NCBI RefSeq assembly: GCF_046097105.1
Contig: NZ_CP175562.1
Coordinates: 372,001-436,000, forward strand
Origin: Natroniella sp046097105
GTDB lineage: Bacteria > Bacillota > Halanaerobiia > Halobacteroidales > Halobacteroidaceae
DNA: 64,000 bases
Direction: 5' to 3'
Shown piece after piece: positions 29,298 to 38,621 of this stretch. Within the stretch, counting starts at the first letter, position 1. Every line of letters starts with the position of its first letter. Below the pieces are notes generated by a model that made no database searches, was not told the DNA's origin, and was given only the letters and a program-made list of their open reading frames with translations. Made by a program: the position numbers and the translations under genes.

Positions 29298-30203
29298 ATG
29301 AAACAGCAGATTAAGCAAGAAATTCAGGATTTTGTTAAAGGAGAGGTATTATTTTCTGAGCCATTAAAGAGGCACACCTCTTTTCAAATTGGTGGGCCAG
29401 CAGAAGTATTAGTAATTCCTAGAGATATAGATGATCTCCAGAATTTGATTAATTATTTATACAATCATACTATTTCTTATCAAATTCTGGGTAATGGAAC
29501 TAATTTGCTGATTAGTGATCAAGGTTTATCCAAGGTTGTAATTAAAATGACTAATTTATTCAATTGGATCAAATTTAAAGATACTAAGGTTAAAGTAGGT
29601 TCGGGGGCCAAATTACCTGTAATTGCTAAAAAAGCAGCTGAAAGAGGACTAAGTGGTTTAGAGTTTGCTGCTGGATTACCTGCTAGCGTTGGTGGAGCTG
29701 TGATTATGAATGCAGGGGCAGGGAATTTAGGTTCAATAGGAGATTTAATTACCCAAGTTAAGGTTATATCACCTACTGGAAAGTTAAAGCAGTATCAGCG
29801 TAGAGAACTATACTTTAGTTATCGAAAGAGTAACTTACAAGAAAAAGAAGAGATTATCTTGGAGGTTGAGTTGGAATTAAAACCTGCTGACAAGGAAAAT
29901 GTACATAACAAGATACAGGAATTGATCTTAAAGCGCAAGCAGACACAACCGTTAACTATGCCTAATGCTGGTTCTGTATTCAAGAATCCACCTGGTGATT
30001 CAGCGGGTAGATTAATTGATCAGGCTGGTGGAAAGGGCTTAAGGGTAGGTGGTGCTCAAGTATCGACTAAACATGCTAATTTCATAGTTAATTTAGGTTC
30101 AGCTTCTGCTCAGAATGTATTGGATTTAATCTGTAAGGTGAAAAAGCTGGTTGATGATTATTTTGGAGTAGAGTTAGAGACTGAGATTATTTATTTAGAT
30201 TAG
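29298..30203 (+). CDS. murB: UDP-N-acetylenolpyruvoylglucosamine reductase
   Basis: MurB reduces enolpyruvyl-UDP-GlcNAc to UDP-MurNAc using FAD and NADPH. The FAD-binding region shows HTSFQIGGPAEVLV, GNGTNLLISDQG and GLPASVGGAVIMNAGA. The later YRKSNL and PNAGSVFKNP motifs and the Glu of the closing ELETEI are as expected for a type II enzyme. ATG 29298 follows CGGGGTG; a TTG at 29271 would add nine residues without a ribosome binding site. It stops 16 bp before the murA start. Confidence 0.96.
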   Translation: MKQQIKQEIQDFVKGEVLFSEPLKRHTSFQIGGPAEVLVIPRDIDDLQNLINYLYNHTISYQILGNGTNLLISDQGLSKVVIKMTNLFNWIKFKDTKVKVGSGAKLPVIAKKAAERGLSGLEFAAGLPASVGGAVIMNAGAGNLGSIGDLITQVKVISPTGKLKQYQRRELYFSYRKSNLQEKEEIILEVELELKPADKENVHNKIQELILKRKQTQPLTMPNAGSVFKNPPGDSAGRLIDQAGGKGLRVGGAQVSTKHANFIVNLGSASAQNVLDLICKVKKLVDDYFGVELETEIIYLD

Positions 30204-30219
30204 ATTGGAGGTGAGGTTG

Positions 30220-31506
30220 ATGGAGCAATTTATAATTAATGGTGGTTCGCCTTTAGAGGGAGAAGTAACAATCAGTGGTGCTAAAAATGCAGTTTTACCT
30301 ATTTTAGCAGCAACTGTGTTAGGTAGTGGTAAATCTGTAATTAATAATGTGCCCCAGTTACATGATGTGAAAGTAATGAAAGAAGTCTTGAATAATTTAG
30401 GGGCAAAAATTAAAGAAGATTCTGAACAAATAATGGTTGATACTTCAGCATTGGATTGTTGTGAAATTCCTGAAAGTTTAATGCGGAAGATGCGAGCGAC
30501 AGTATTTTTGATGGGACCTTTAATTGCACGGTTTGGAAAGGTTAAGATCTCACAACCAGGAGGATGTAGTATTGGTTCTCGACCTATTGATTTGCATTTG
30601 AAAGGATTAAAAGCTTTAGGAGTTGAGTTTAAACAAAAGCATGGTGCACTAGAAGGAAAGGTCGATAAATTAGTAGGAGCTGAGATTCATCTTGATTTTC
30701 CTAGTGTTGGTGCTACGGAAAATATTATGATGGCTGCTACTAAAGCTGAAGGAGAAACTTTAATTTATAATGCTGCTAAAGAGCCTGAAATAATTGATTT
30801 GCAGAATTATTTAAATCGATTAGGAGCTAAAATTAGAGGAGCTGGGACTAATGTAATTAAAATTAAAGGGAATAAAGAATTGAGTGCAGTTGATTATAAG
30901 GTGATTCCTGATCGAATTGAAGCAGGGACTTTTTTAGTAGCTGCTGCTATAACTAAGGGGAATATAGTTATCAAGGATATTATTCCTGAACATATAGAAG
31001 CTACAGTAGCTAAGCTTACTGAAGCAGGAATTGAAATGAAAATTGAAGATAATCAAATTGAAGTGATTGGAAAAGAAACCTGGCAAGGGATAAATATTAA
31101 GACATTGCCATATCCAGGGCTTCCTACGGATATGCAGGCTCAATTAATGACCTTTTTATCTTTAGCAGAAGATACAAGTATTATTACTGAAAATATTTTT
31201 GAAAATAGATTGAGTCATGCAGATGAGCTTCAAAGGATGGGAGCAAAAATTAGGATTGAAGGAAATACTGCTATTGTAAATGGTGTAGATAAACTATATG
31301 GAACTACTGTTAGAGCAACAGATTTACGAGCTGGAGCTGCTTTAGTTTTAGCTGGCTTAAGTGCTGAAGGAAAAACAGTTATAGATAATATTTACCATAT
31401 TGATAGAGGATATGAACATTTAGAAGATAAATTAGTAAAGTTAGGTGCGGATATAAAAAGGAGATCTGATTTATCTGATGTAGATGGAAGTCAAATGCAA
31501 ACTTGA
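30220..31506 (+). CDS. murA: UDP-N-acetylglucosamine 1-carboxyvinyltransferase
   Basis: MurA starts peptidoglycan precursor synthesis by moving enolpyruvate from PEP to UDP-GlcNAc. The 428-aa protein has SGAKNAVLPILAA at the N-terminus, the catalytic loop PGGCSIGSRPIDLH with C116, and the C-terminal ATDLRAGAALVLAGL. A cysteine here is the fosfomycin-sensitive form of the enzyme. ATG 30220 follows GGAGGTGAG. The gene ends the murG-murB-murA stretch and is followed by a 399-bp non-coding region. Confidence 0.97.
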   Translation: MEQFIINGGSPLEGEVTISGAKNAVLPILAATVLGSGKSVINNVPQLHDVKVMKEVLNNLGAKIKEDSEQIMVDTSALDCCEIPESLMRKMRATVFLMGPLIARFGKVKISQPGGCSIGSRPIDLHLKGLKALGVEFKQKHGALEGKVDKLVGAEIHLDFPSVGATENIMMAATKAEGETLIYNAAKEPEIIDLQNYLNRLGAKIRGAGTNVIKIKGNKELSAVDYKVIPDRIEAGTFLVAAAITKGNIVIKDIIPEHIEATVAKLTEAGIEMKIEDNQIEVIGKETWQGINIKTLPYPGLPTDMQAQLMTFLSLAEDTSIITENIFENRLSHADELQRMGAKIRIEGNTAIVNGVDKLYGTTVRATDLRAGAALVLAGLSAEGKTVIDNIYHIDRGYEHLEDKLVKLGADIKRRSDLSDVDGSQMQT

Positions 31507-31840
31507 ATAATTTTGAAGGAGATCTGATAGTTGTTAAAGAAGAGTAATTTAATGAATCGTTGTTTTAATTACTCTTAGACATAACAAGTGCTAGAGATTG
31601 AAAATCATTTTGTAATTTTTGTAATTATTACAATTATTAGAATTTAATCCAAAAAAAGGGTTTTATAAATTTGAAGAGAATATAGTAAATAGATATTATA
31701 TTTATTTAAGAAAAATAATCTTTATCTTTTTTTGCTTTAAGTTATGAAGTAACTGAGAAAAGTTTCTAGTTTAAGTAACTATAATTGTTTGATTTGACTT
31801 TGAAGGCTTGCTTTTTATCTTTGTTATCAGATAAATTATT
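31507..31840. other. AT-rich non-coding region after murA
   Basis: I see no convincing gene here. AGAGTAATTTAA (from 31541) and TTTTAATTACTCT (to about 31577) can form a hairpin after murA but without a strong T-run. Confidence 0.5.
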
Positions 31841-31884
31841 ACGGGCTAGTTATTTAGTTTAATAGTAGCTGGCCCGTATTTTTA
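31841..31884 (+). terminator. terminator-like hairpin upstream of ftsQ
   Basis: ACGGGC (31841-31846) pairs with GCCCGT (31872-31877), with further pairing between TAGTTA and TAGCTG, and is followed by a T-run. It lies 22 bp before the ftsQ start, so it may be an attenuator of ftsQ rather than an end of murA. Confidence 0.65.
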
Positions 31885-31905
31885 GGCTCTAAATGAGGTG
31901 ATATT

Positions 31906-32610
31906 ATGGACAAACATTATATATACATAACTACTCTTTGTTTATTAATAATATTTGCAGCGATTGGAATTATAAATTCTGAATTATTTAAAATTAAAAA
32001 TATAGAAATAATAGGAAATGATATATTAACAGAAAGAGAAATAATTATTCATTCTAATTTAGAAGAAGATATTAATATTTTTAACCTTGAATCACAACAA
32101 ATAGCTGATGAATTGGTTCAATTACCTCAAATTCAAGGTGCTGCTGTTACTCGTAGTTTTCCGCGACAAGTAATTATTGAAATTAATGAGCGACGACCTA
32201 TAGGAATGGTAGGTAATGATAATTCTTATTTAATTATAGATAATGAGGGCTGGATTATAGATGATACCTATAGGTTGTCAGATTGGAGATTGCCTCTGAT
32301 TACCGGAAGTGATATCTTAATTGAAGATAGAAGAATTAAATTAAATAAAGAGTTAGAACAGGCAACTCAATACTTGAGTTTTTTAAATGATTCAATAGTG
32401 GAAGAAATTAATGAAGCTAACATTACTAATGAAGGTGAAATTAAATTATTCTTAAAAGATGGTGGAGAGGTTAGGTTGGGTGATGGATTTAATTTGAAAT
32501 ACAAAGCAGAAGTTTTTACAGCAATTTATCAGGATTTAAAAGATAAAAATGTAGAAATTGATTATATAGACTTAAGGTATGAGAAAAATAAAGTTGTTAA
32601 AATAAAATAA
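31906..32610 (+). CDS. ftsQ: cell division protein FtsQ/DivIB
   Basis: A 234-aa bitopic division protein. A membrane segment (about 7-25) is followed by a POTRA domain (about 29-98) beginning near LFKIKNIEIIGNDILTE, and a beta-rich FtsQ domain with AVTRSFPRQVIIEINERRP. It links early and late divisome proteins outside the membrane. GAGGTGA precedes ATG 31906. The position directly before ftsA-ftsZ supports the call. The 142-bp gap to ftsA contains a possible weak promoter (TTGAAC at 32702, TTATAT at 32725). Confidence 0.9.
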   Translation: MDKHYIYITTLCLLIIFAAIGIINSELFKIKNIEIIGNDILTEREIIIHSNLEEDINIFNLESQQIADELVQLPQIQGAAVTRSFPRQVIIEINERRPIGMVGNDNSYLIIDNEGWIIDDTYRLSDWRLPLITGSDILIEDRRIKLNKELEQATQYLSFLNDSIVEEINEANITNEGEIKLFLKDGGEVRLGDGFNLKYKAEVFTAIYQDLKDKNVEIDYIDLRYEKNKVVKIK

Positions 32611-32752
32611 TAGGAAAAAGGAGTTTTTTAAAAATATACAACTAAAAAAAAGGGAATTAAGTATATTTGTTGAAATTAGAACTAAAAAGGAGATTTAGAA
32701 ATTGAACTAATAGAAGAATTTAGGTTATATAGAATAGAAAGGGGGGCGTTTA

Positions 32753-34039
32753 GTGGCACCGAGAGATATAGTTGCTGGAATTGATATAGGAACTACTAAA
32801 GTATGTACTATTATTGCAGAGGTTAATGGTGATAAGATTACTGACATAATTGGAGTAGGAACCAGCCCTTCTACTGGTTTGAGAAAAGGTATGGTAGTTG
32901 ATATAGATGATACTGTTTGTTCAATTGAAACTGCGGTTGTTAAAGCAGAGAGAATGGCAGGAGTAGAGTTGGAATCAGTATTTGTAGGAATTGCTGGTTC
33001 TCATATTTCTTCAACCAATAGTCATGGAGTAGTTGCAGTAACTGGTGAAGACAAAGAGATAAGTAAAAAAGATATTGATCGTGTGATTGAAGCTACAAAG
33101 ATTATTTCTATTCCTCCAGAGCGTGAGATTATTCATGTTATACCTAGGGAATTTATTGTAGATGGATGTAGAGATATTAAATCTCCATTAGGCATGTCAG
33201 GAGTAAGGTTAGAAGCGGAAACTCATATTGTTACTGGTTCTGTAACTTCTATTCAGAATTTGGTTAAGAGTGTTCATCGAGTAGGAATTAATGTTGAGGG
33301 GGTTGTTTTACAACCATTAGCGGCAAGTAAGGCTGTTTTATCTGAGAGTGAAAAGGATCTTGGAGTAGTTTTAGTTGATATGGGTGGTGGAACTACAGAT
33401 ATTGCTATTTTTAAAGAAGGGAGTATTTGGTATACTTCTATTCTTCCAGTTGGTGGAGATCATGTTACAAGTGACATAGCTGTAGGGTTAAGAACTCCCA
33501 TGTCCAATGCTGAAAGAATTAAGATTCAACATGGATGTGCTAAGGCTAGCTTGATAGAAAGGGACCAAAAGATAGATATTTTAGATACTAGTGGCAAAAA
33601 AAAGCATAGTATTTCTCAGCAGATGCTATGTAATATCATTGAACCTAGAGTTGATGAAATATTTACATTAGTTAAGCAAGAAATTCAAAAGGCAGGTTAT
33701 GATGATTTGATTCCAGCAGGAGTAGTTGTAACGGGAGGAGCTTCTTTGTTAGATGGTATTCCCAAATTAGCTTCTGAAAAATTGGATTTACCTGTTAGAG
33801 TAGGAGTGCCAGATAATATTGATACATTATTAAATTACATAGATGGCTCTATTTATGATATTGGTGAAGGTTACTCTGAATTTTCTAAAGATAATGGAGC
33901 TATTTTTTCTACTGGAGTTGGATTAGTTCATTATGGAGCAGAGGTTTTAGGTGAAGATTCTTTGGAAGATATGGGTGAAGAAGAGATAATAAATGATTTA
34001 TTTGATAAAGTTAAAAGCTGGTTTAAAGAAATTTTTTAA
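32753..34039 (+). CDS. ftsA: cell division protein FtsA
   Basis: An actin-like ATPase that anchors FtsZ to the membrane. The 428-aa protein starts GIDIGTTKVCTII (phosphate 1), has the SHMA-like insert region with GSHISSTNSHG, then VDMGGGTTDIAIF (phosphate 2) and VVTGGASLLDGI (adenosine motif). The C-terminal 12 residues, ending VKSWFKEIF, form the amphipathic membrane-targeting helix. The start is GTG 32753 after GGGGGG. ftsZ starts 25 bp downstream. Confidence 0.97.
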   Translation: MAPRDIVAGIDIGTTKVCTIIAEVNGDKITDIIGVGTSPSTGLRKGMVVDIDDTVCSIETAVVKAERMAGVELESVFVGIAGSHISSTNSHGVVAVTGEDKEISKKDIDRVIEATKIISIPPEREIIHVIPREFIVDGCRDIKSPLGMSGVRLEAETHIVTGSVTSIQNLVKSVHRVGINVEGVVLQPLAASKAVLSESEKDLGVVLVDMGGGTTDIAIFKEGSIWYTSILPVGGDHVTSDIAVGLRTPMSNAERIKIQHGCAKASLIERDQKIDILDTSGKKKHSISQQMLCNIIEPRVDEIFTLVKQEIQKAGYDDLIPAGVVVTGGASLLDGIPKLASEKLDLPVRVGVPDNIDTLLNYIDGSIYDIGEGYSEFSKDNGAIFSTGVGLVHYGAEVLGEDSLEDMGEEEIINDLFDKVKSWFKEIF

Positions 34040-34064
34040 TCAGTGAGCAAAGGGGGTAGTTGAG

Positions 34065-35165
34065 ATGTTTGAATTTGATTCAGAAATGGAACAATTTGCA
34101 AATATAAAGGTGGTTGGAGTTGGTGGCGGTGGAAATAATGCTGTCAACCGAATGATTGAATCTGGTTTAAAAGGAGTAGAGTTTATTGCTGTTAATACTG
34201 ATGGTCAAGCACTAGTCTCATCACGAGCAGAGGTAACTCTACAGATTGGAGAAAAATTGACTGATGGATTGGGTGCTGGAGCTGAACCAGACATAGGAGC
34301 TCAAGCTGCTCAAGAGAGTCAAGAAATGATAGCTGATGCCTTAAAGGGTTCAGATATGGTCTTTATCACAGCAGGTATGGGAGGGGGAACTGGAACAGGA
34401 GCTGCTCCAGTTGTGGCTCAGATAGCTAAAGAAGTAGGAGCTTTAACTGTTGGAGTTGTAACTAAGCCTTTTACAGTAGAAGGGCGACAGAGAATGAGAA
34501 AAGCACAAAAAGGAATTGAAAACTTAAAAGAGCAAGTAGACACTTTAATAATTATACCGAATGATCGTTTACTGGATGTTGTAGAAAAGAAGACATCATT
34601 GATTGATGCTTTTAAGACTGCTGATGATGTTTTAAGACAAGGAGTTCAAGGGATTTCTGATCTGATTACGATTACTGGGTTAATAAACTTAGATTTTGCG
34701 GATGTAAAAACGATTATGACTGATGCAGGTTCTGCATTAATGGGTATTGGAAATTCAAATGGTGAAAATAGAGCAGCAGAAGCTGCTAAAGCAGCAATTG
34801 CTTCTCCATTATTGGAAGCTTCAATTGATGGAGCCCAAGGTGTATTATTAAATATAACTGGTGGAGCAGATTTAGGTTTGCATGAAGCTAATGAAGCGGC
34901 TCAAGTTATTTCTGAGGTTGCTGATGATGAAGCGAATATCATTTTAGGTGCGGTTGTTGATCAAAAGATGGAAAATGAGGTTAAAGTAACAGTAATTGCT
35001 ACTGGTTTTGATAGACAACAAAAGACAGAAGATAAGGCTGAACCTACTTCTGTTGAAGATAAAGTTAAGGATGGAGCTCCATCAGCAGATGATTTAGATA
35101 TAAAATCTTTTTCTAATGATGATCTAGATATACCAGCCTTTTTAAGAAAAAATAAAAAAGCTTAA
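34065..35165 (+). CDS. ftsZ: cell division protein FtsZ
   Basis: A tubulin-like GTPase that forms the division ring. The signature GGGTGTG is at residues 106-112. The T7 loop is in NLDFADVKTIM, and the C-terminal conserved peptide DDLDIPAFLRK, which binds FtsA and SepF, is complete. Length (366 aa) is normal, with a short linker of about 30 residues. GGGGG precedes ATG 34065. A strong terminator follows. Confidence 0.98.
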   Translation: MFEFDSEMEQFANIKVVGVGGGGNNAVNRMIESGLKGVEFIAVNTDGQALVSSRAEVTLQIGEKLTDGLGAGAEPDIGAQAAQESQEMIADALKGSDMVFITAGMGGGTGTGAAPVVAQIAKEVGALTVGVVTKPFTVEGRQRMRKAQKGIENLKEQVDTLIIIPNDRLLDVVEKKTSLIDAFKTADDVLRQGVQGISDLITITGLINLDFADVKTIMTDAGSALMGIGNSNGENRAAEAAKAAIASPLLEASIDGAQGVLLNITGGADLGLHEANEAAQVISEVADDEANIILGAVVDQKMENEVKVTVIATGFDRQQKTEDKAEPTSVEDKVKDGAPSADDLDIKSFSNDDLDIPAFLRKNKKA

Positions 35166-35169
35166 TTTT

Positions 35170-35204
35170 AATCTCGATGCCTTAGGGGTATCGAGATTTT
35201 TTTA
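35170..35204 (+). terminator. terminator after ftsZ
   Basis: ATCTCGAT (35171-35178) pairs with ATCGAGAT (35190-35197), followed by seven T residues. Confidence 0.88.
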
Positions 35205-35211
35205 TTCGTCA
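35205..35211 (+). promoter_or_regulatory. possible Spo0A box upstream of spoIIGA
   Basis: TTCGTCA fits the reverse complement of the Spo0A box TGNCGAA. It lies 114 bp before spoIIGA, a gene that Spo0A activates in Bacillus. A single 7-bp match is weak evidence. Confidence 0.3.
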
Positions 35212-35324
35212 AATAAAGACATCTAATTACGAGAAAAGATTTATTTTTAGTTTCTTTTTCAAGTTATATTTTTGATTTATAGAAATATAAATATTTATAA
35301 GGGGGGATTAGGAAACTATTTATT

Positions 35325-36236
35325 ATGAAATTAATAGTTTATTTAGATTTATTATTATTGATTAATTTAATTATGAATTATCTGATTTTGTGGGCCACAG
35401 CTAAACTATCTGATTTAAGGTATAATGTTTGGAGGTTAATGATAACTTCTTTATTTAGTACAGTTTATACACTAATGATTATTTTACCAAGATTTAATTT
35501 TTTAAATAGAGTCTTTATTCATTTTTTAGTATCTATAATTATGTTAGTAATTTCGTTTGCCCCTCTGAGTAGAAGAATATTTTTTAAAACGATAGGTTAT
35601 TTTTATCTAATTACTTTTGTAACTGCTGGAGTTATCTTTGCTATTTATAATTTAACAGGGGGCTCTCCATTAGATATGTTGGATCAAGTATTGAGTATTT
35701 CTTCTGATAAGTTATGGATTATTCTTTTGGGATCATTGGTAGTTGTGGTTATCGGTAAATTTGGTTGGCTATTGATCCAACGTAAATTGATTCCAGATAT
35801 TTTCTGTATTCCAATTACAATTAAGTTTGATGATCAGTCTTTACAATTAGTTTCGCTGGTAGACACAGGAAATCAATTACAAGATCCGTTAACTAAAGTT
35901 CCAGTCATAATTGTTGAGTTAGGAGTAATGATTGAAATTTTACCTGATAAATTAAAAAAATCATTTAGTCGTTATAAAAGTGATAGTAGCCAGTTGCTGA
36001 GTGAGATGGTTGATACCTCATGGTCAAGTAGGTTTCGTTTGATTCCTTTTTCTACAATTGGAAAGGAAAATGGAATGCTAGTAGGTTTTAGACCTGATGA
36101 AGTAATGATTCAGACTGAAGAGGGGGTTGTAAAGACTAGTCGAGTTATTATTGCTTTACAAAATAGTTCTTTAGATAGTAATAATAACTATCAAGCTTTA
36201 TTAAATCCTGAGGTATTAAGAGCAGTTAATAATTAA
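35325..36236 (+). CDS. spoIIGA: sigma-E processing peptidase SpoIIGA
   Basis: A membrane-embedded aspartic protease that activates pro-sigma-E in the mother cell after septation. Five hydrophobic segments fill the first 150 residues. The soluble half has the catalytic motif LVDTGN with D180. Length (303 aa) is typical. GGGGGG lies well upstream of ATG 35325. The gene immediately precedes sigE (21-bp gap), the standard spoIIG arrangement. Confidence 0.94.
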   Translation: MKLIVYLDLLLLINLIMNYLILWATAKLSDLRYNVWRLMITSLFSTVYTLMIILPRFNFLNRVFIHFLVSIIMLVISFAPLSRRIFFKTIGYFYLITFVTAGVIFAIYNLTGGSPLDMLDQVLSISSDKLWIILLGSLVVVVIGKFGWLLIQRKLIPDIFCIPITIKFDDQSLQLVSLVDTGNQLQDPLTKVPVIIVELGVMIEILPDKLKKSFSRYKSDSSQLLSEMVDTSWSSRFRLIPFSTIGKENGMLVGFRPDEVMIQTEEGVVKTSRVIIALQNSSLDSNNNYQALLNPEVLRAVNN

Positions 36237-36257
36237 TAAATTTAGGGAGAGGATATT

Positions 36258-36995
36258 TTGAGTTCATTAGTTTTAGGTGCTAAGTGGAGTTTTAGATTAG
36301 GAATGGTTAAGTTATTACAAATATTAGGATTATATAATGCTAAGAATGTATTTTATGTGGGAAGTAGTGAAGCTTTGCCTCCACCTTTATCGACTCAGGA
36401 GGAAGAATTTTTGCTTTCCAAATTAGATAATGGAGATCAAGCAGTTAGGAGCATATTGATTGAGAGGAATTTGAGGTTGGTAGTTTATATTGCTCGTAAG
36501 TTTGATAATACCGGAATTGATATTGAAGATTTAGTTTCAATTGGTACAATTGGCTTGATTAAAGCAGTCAATACTTTTGATGTTAGTAAGAATATTAAGT
36601 TAGCAACTTATGCTTCACGATGTATTGAGAATGAAATTTTAATGTATTTAAGAAAAAATAATAAAAAAAGATCAGAAATTTCGTTTGATGAGCCATTAAA
36701 TATTGATTGGGATGGTAATGAATTAAAATTATCAGATGTATTAGGAACTGAAATTGATCTAATCTATAAATATATTGAGGAAGAGGTTGATCGAGAATTA
36801 TTAATAGAAGCTATGGAAGGTTTAACACCTCGAGAAAGAAAGATTATGATTTTGCGTTTTGGTTTACAAGATGATAAAGAGGAATTAACGCAAAAGGAAG
36901 TGGCTGATGTGTTAGGTATTTCACAATCTTATATTTCTAGATTAGAAAAAAGAATAATCCAAAAGTTACAAGCTGAGATTGATAAGATGAAATAA
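36258..36995 (+). CDS. sigE: RNA polymerase sigma-E factor precursor
   Basis: Pro-sigma-E directs early mother-cell transcription in sporulation. The first 33 residues form a hydrophobic and basic pro-sequence ending VFY-VGSSEALPPPL; by comparison with Bacillus, SpoIIGA would cut near residue 33. Region 2 has NLRLVVYIARKF and DLVSIGTIGLIKAV. Region 4 has GLTPRERKIMILRFGL and the helix-turn-helix TQKEVADVLGISQSYISRLEKRI. The start is TTG 36258 after GGGAGAGG; ATG 36303 is a possible alternative. Instead of the usual sigG, an unrecognised gene follows. Confidence 0.96.
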   Translation: MSSLVLGAKWSFRLGMVKLLQILGLYNAKNVFYVGSSEALPPPLSTQEEEFLLSKLDNGDQAVRSILIERNLRLVVYIARKFDNTGIDIEDLVSIGTIGLIKAVNTFDVSKNIKLATYASRCIENEILMYLRKNNKKRSEISFDEPLNIDWDGNELKLSDVLGTEIDLIYKYIEEEVDRELLIEAMEGLTPRERKIMILRFGLQDDKEELTQKEVADVLGISQSYISRLEKRIIQKLQAEIDKMK

Positions 36996-37015
36996 TTTAA
37001 TTCTGGAGGGATATA

Positions 37016-37351
37016 ATGAAAATAAAAAATGATGAAATAATGACAACAACTGAGATAATGAAGGAGATTTTTGGTATGAAAGAAAGGCTTATTTATAACT
37101 TAAGTGAAAGAGTACGATATGAACGAATTTACAATTATTTGATTGAAGCTGGTGCTGAAGAATTGGGAACTAATAAACTTAAAGGAGGTAAATATTTATC
37201 TTTACAATTAGATGAAGAAGTTTATTTGATTCCAAATAAGATATTTGATGAATTTGATGAAGGATGGATCAATAAATTAAAAGCCTCGGAAGAAGAAATA
37301 ACTAATGATTCTTCTTCTATGATTATTTCTTTAAATAAAAAAGCTAATTAA
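37016..37351 (+). CDS. conserved-looking hypothetical protein after sigE
   Basis: I do not recognise this 111-aa product. It starts MKIKNDEIMTTTEIMKEIF and looks soluble, with helical segments over the first 55 residues, a Lys-Gly-Gly-Lys turn, and a short beta-like stretch YLSLQLDEEVYLIP. There is no signal peptide or membrane segment. CTGGAGGG precedes ATG 37016, and the gene starts 20 bp after sigE, so cotranscription with spoIIGA-sigE is likely. A role in sporulation is suggested only by position. Confidence 0.75.
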   Translation: MKIKNDEIMTTTEIMKEIFGMKERLIYNLSERVRYERIYNYLIEAGAEELGTNKLKGGKYLSLQLDEEVYLIPNKIFDEFDEGWINKLKASEEEITNDSSSMIISLNKKAN

Positions 37352-37460
37352 AAAATCTTTGTTACTTTTACTAGAAAAAACCAGTTGAATCGAGAAAGAT
37401 TAGTATTGAAATAATGTAATAATAATGAGATAATTAATATTGAACTAGTAGCAATAATTT

Positions 37461-37489
37461 TTAACTTTTTAGCTAGAGACTAATATAGA
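37461..37489 (+). promoter_or_regulatory. possible promoter of apbE
   Basis: TTAACT (37461-37466) and TATAGA (37484-37489) with a 17-bp spacer, just upstream of the apbE ribosome binding site. Confidence 0.4.
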
Positions 37490-37510
37490 CTATAGGGATG
37501 GAGGATAATT

Positions 37511-38548
37511 ATGCAGAAATATAAGAAACTATTGGTTGGATTAATAATAGTTTTATTTGTAGTTGGTTGTACTACATTAGAGGAGGAGATTCAATCTGCT
37601 CGTGATACAACTTATATGATGGGAACAGCAATTCAAGGGCAAGTTTATGCACCTCAAGCAGAAGAGTTGTTAGCAGAAGGTTTTGCTGTTATTGATAAGG
37701 TTGAGGGTAAGGTAAGTAAGAATATCGAGGGTAGTGAAATCGATAAAGTTAATCAAGCTGCTGGTAAAGAAGCAGTTCAAGTAAGTGAGATTACCTTTGA
37801 AATAGTTGCTGCTGCTAAAGAATATGCAGAGTTGAGTGGAGGGAAATTTGATCCGACTATTGGCCCAGTTGTAGAGTTATGGGGGATTAATACGGAGCAA
37901 GAAATGGTTCCTGAACGTAAAGAGATAGAGGAGCAGTTAAAATTGGTTGATTACAATCAAATTGAATTGGATCACGAAGAGCAGACAGTTTTTCTAAAGC
38001 AAAAAGGTATGATTTTAGATGTGGGTGGTATTGCTAAAGGTTATGCCGCCAATGAAGCAGTTGATTTATTTGAAGCAAGAGCAGCTGAAGGTGCTTATGT
38101 AAATATGGGTGGTGGAGTTACAGCAACAGGTACTAAGCCTGATGGTGACTTGTGGCGAGTAGGAATTAGGGATCCACGCCCTGATGATGATGGTGAGATT
38201 TTAGGAATTGTAGAATTAACTGATCTAACAATTGATACATCTGGGGATTATGAAAGGTTCTTTTTTGAAGATGGTGTCAGATATCATCATATTATGGATA
38301 CCGAAACAGGTTATCCAGCTGAGAGTGATGTGATGGGTGCGACAGTAATTACTACGGATCCAACTGAGGCTGATGTATTGGCTACAATAATTTATTTATT
38401 AGGATCTGAAGAGGGATTAGAGTTGATTAGAGGGCTGGAAGATGTTGATGCTTTGGCTATTACTGAGGATCAGAAGATATATACGACTGATGGTTTGAAA
38501 GATAAGGTTGAGATAGTTAGAGATGATAAGTATCAATTACAAGAATAG
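37511..38548 (+). CDS. apbE: FAD:protein FMN transferase (ApbE) lipoprotein
   Basis: ApbE attaches FMN to Thr residues of flavoproteins such as Rnf and Nqr subunits outside the membrane. A lipoprotein signal with VVGC places the lipidated cysteine at C20. Family motifs are YMMGTAIQG, the LSGGKFDPTIGPVVELWG stretch, LDVGGIAKGYAANEAVD, NMGGGVTATG and the later HHIMDTETGYP. Length is normal (345 aa). ATG 37511 follows GGAGG. No Rnf or Nqr target gene lies nearby. The cobT riboswitch follows. Confidence 0.95.
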   Translation: MQKYKKLLVGLIIVLFVVGCTTLEEEIQSARDTTYMMGTAIQGQVYAPQAEELLAEGFAVIDKVEGKVSKNIEGSEIDKVNQAAGKEAVQVSEITFEIVAAAKEYAELSGGKFDPTIGPVVELWGINTEQEMVPERKEIEEQLKLVDYNQIELDHEEQTVFLKQKGMILDVGGIAKGYAANEAVDLFEARAAEGAYVNMGGGVTATGTKPDGDLWRVGIRDPRPDDDGEILGIVELTDLTIDTSGDYERFFFEDGVRYHHIMDTETGYPAESDVMGATVITTDPTEADVLATIIYLLGSEEGLELIRGLEDVDALAITEDQKIYTTDGLKDKVEIVRDDKYQLQE

Positions 38549-38621
38549 TGATTAGTAAGTATCTAAAATTAAATATTATGTTAAATGGGTGATTTATTGT
38601 TTGTTGGGGAAAACCTGACAG

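Noticed and set aside
31541..31577. Terminator of murA
   Set aside because: The hairpin AGAGTAATTTAA/TTTTAATTACTCT lacks a following T-run, so I did not call it a terminator.
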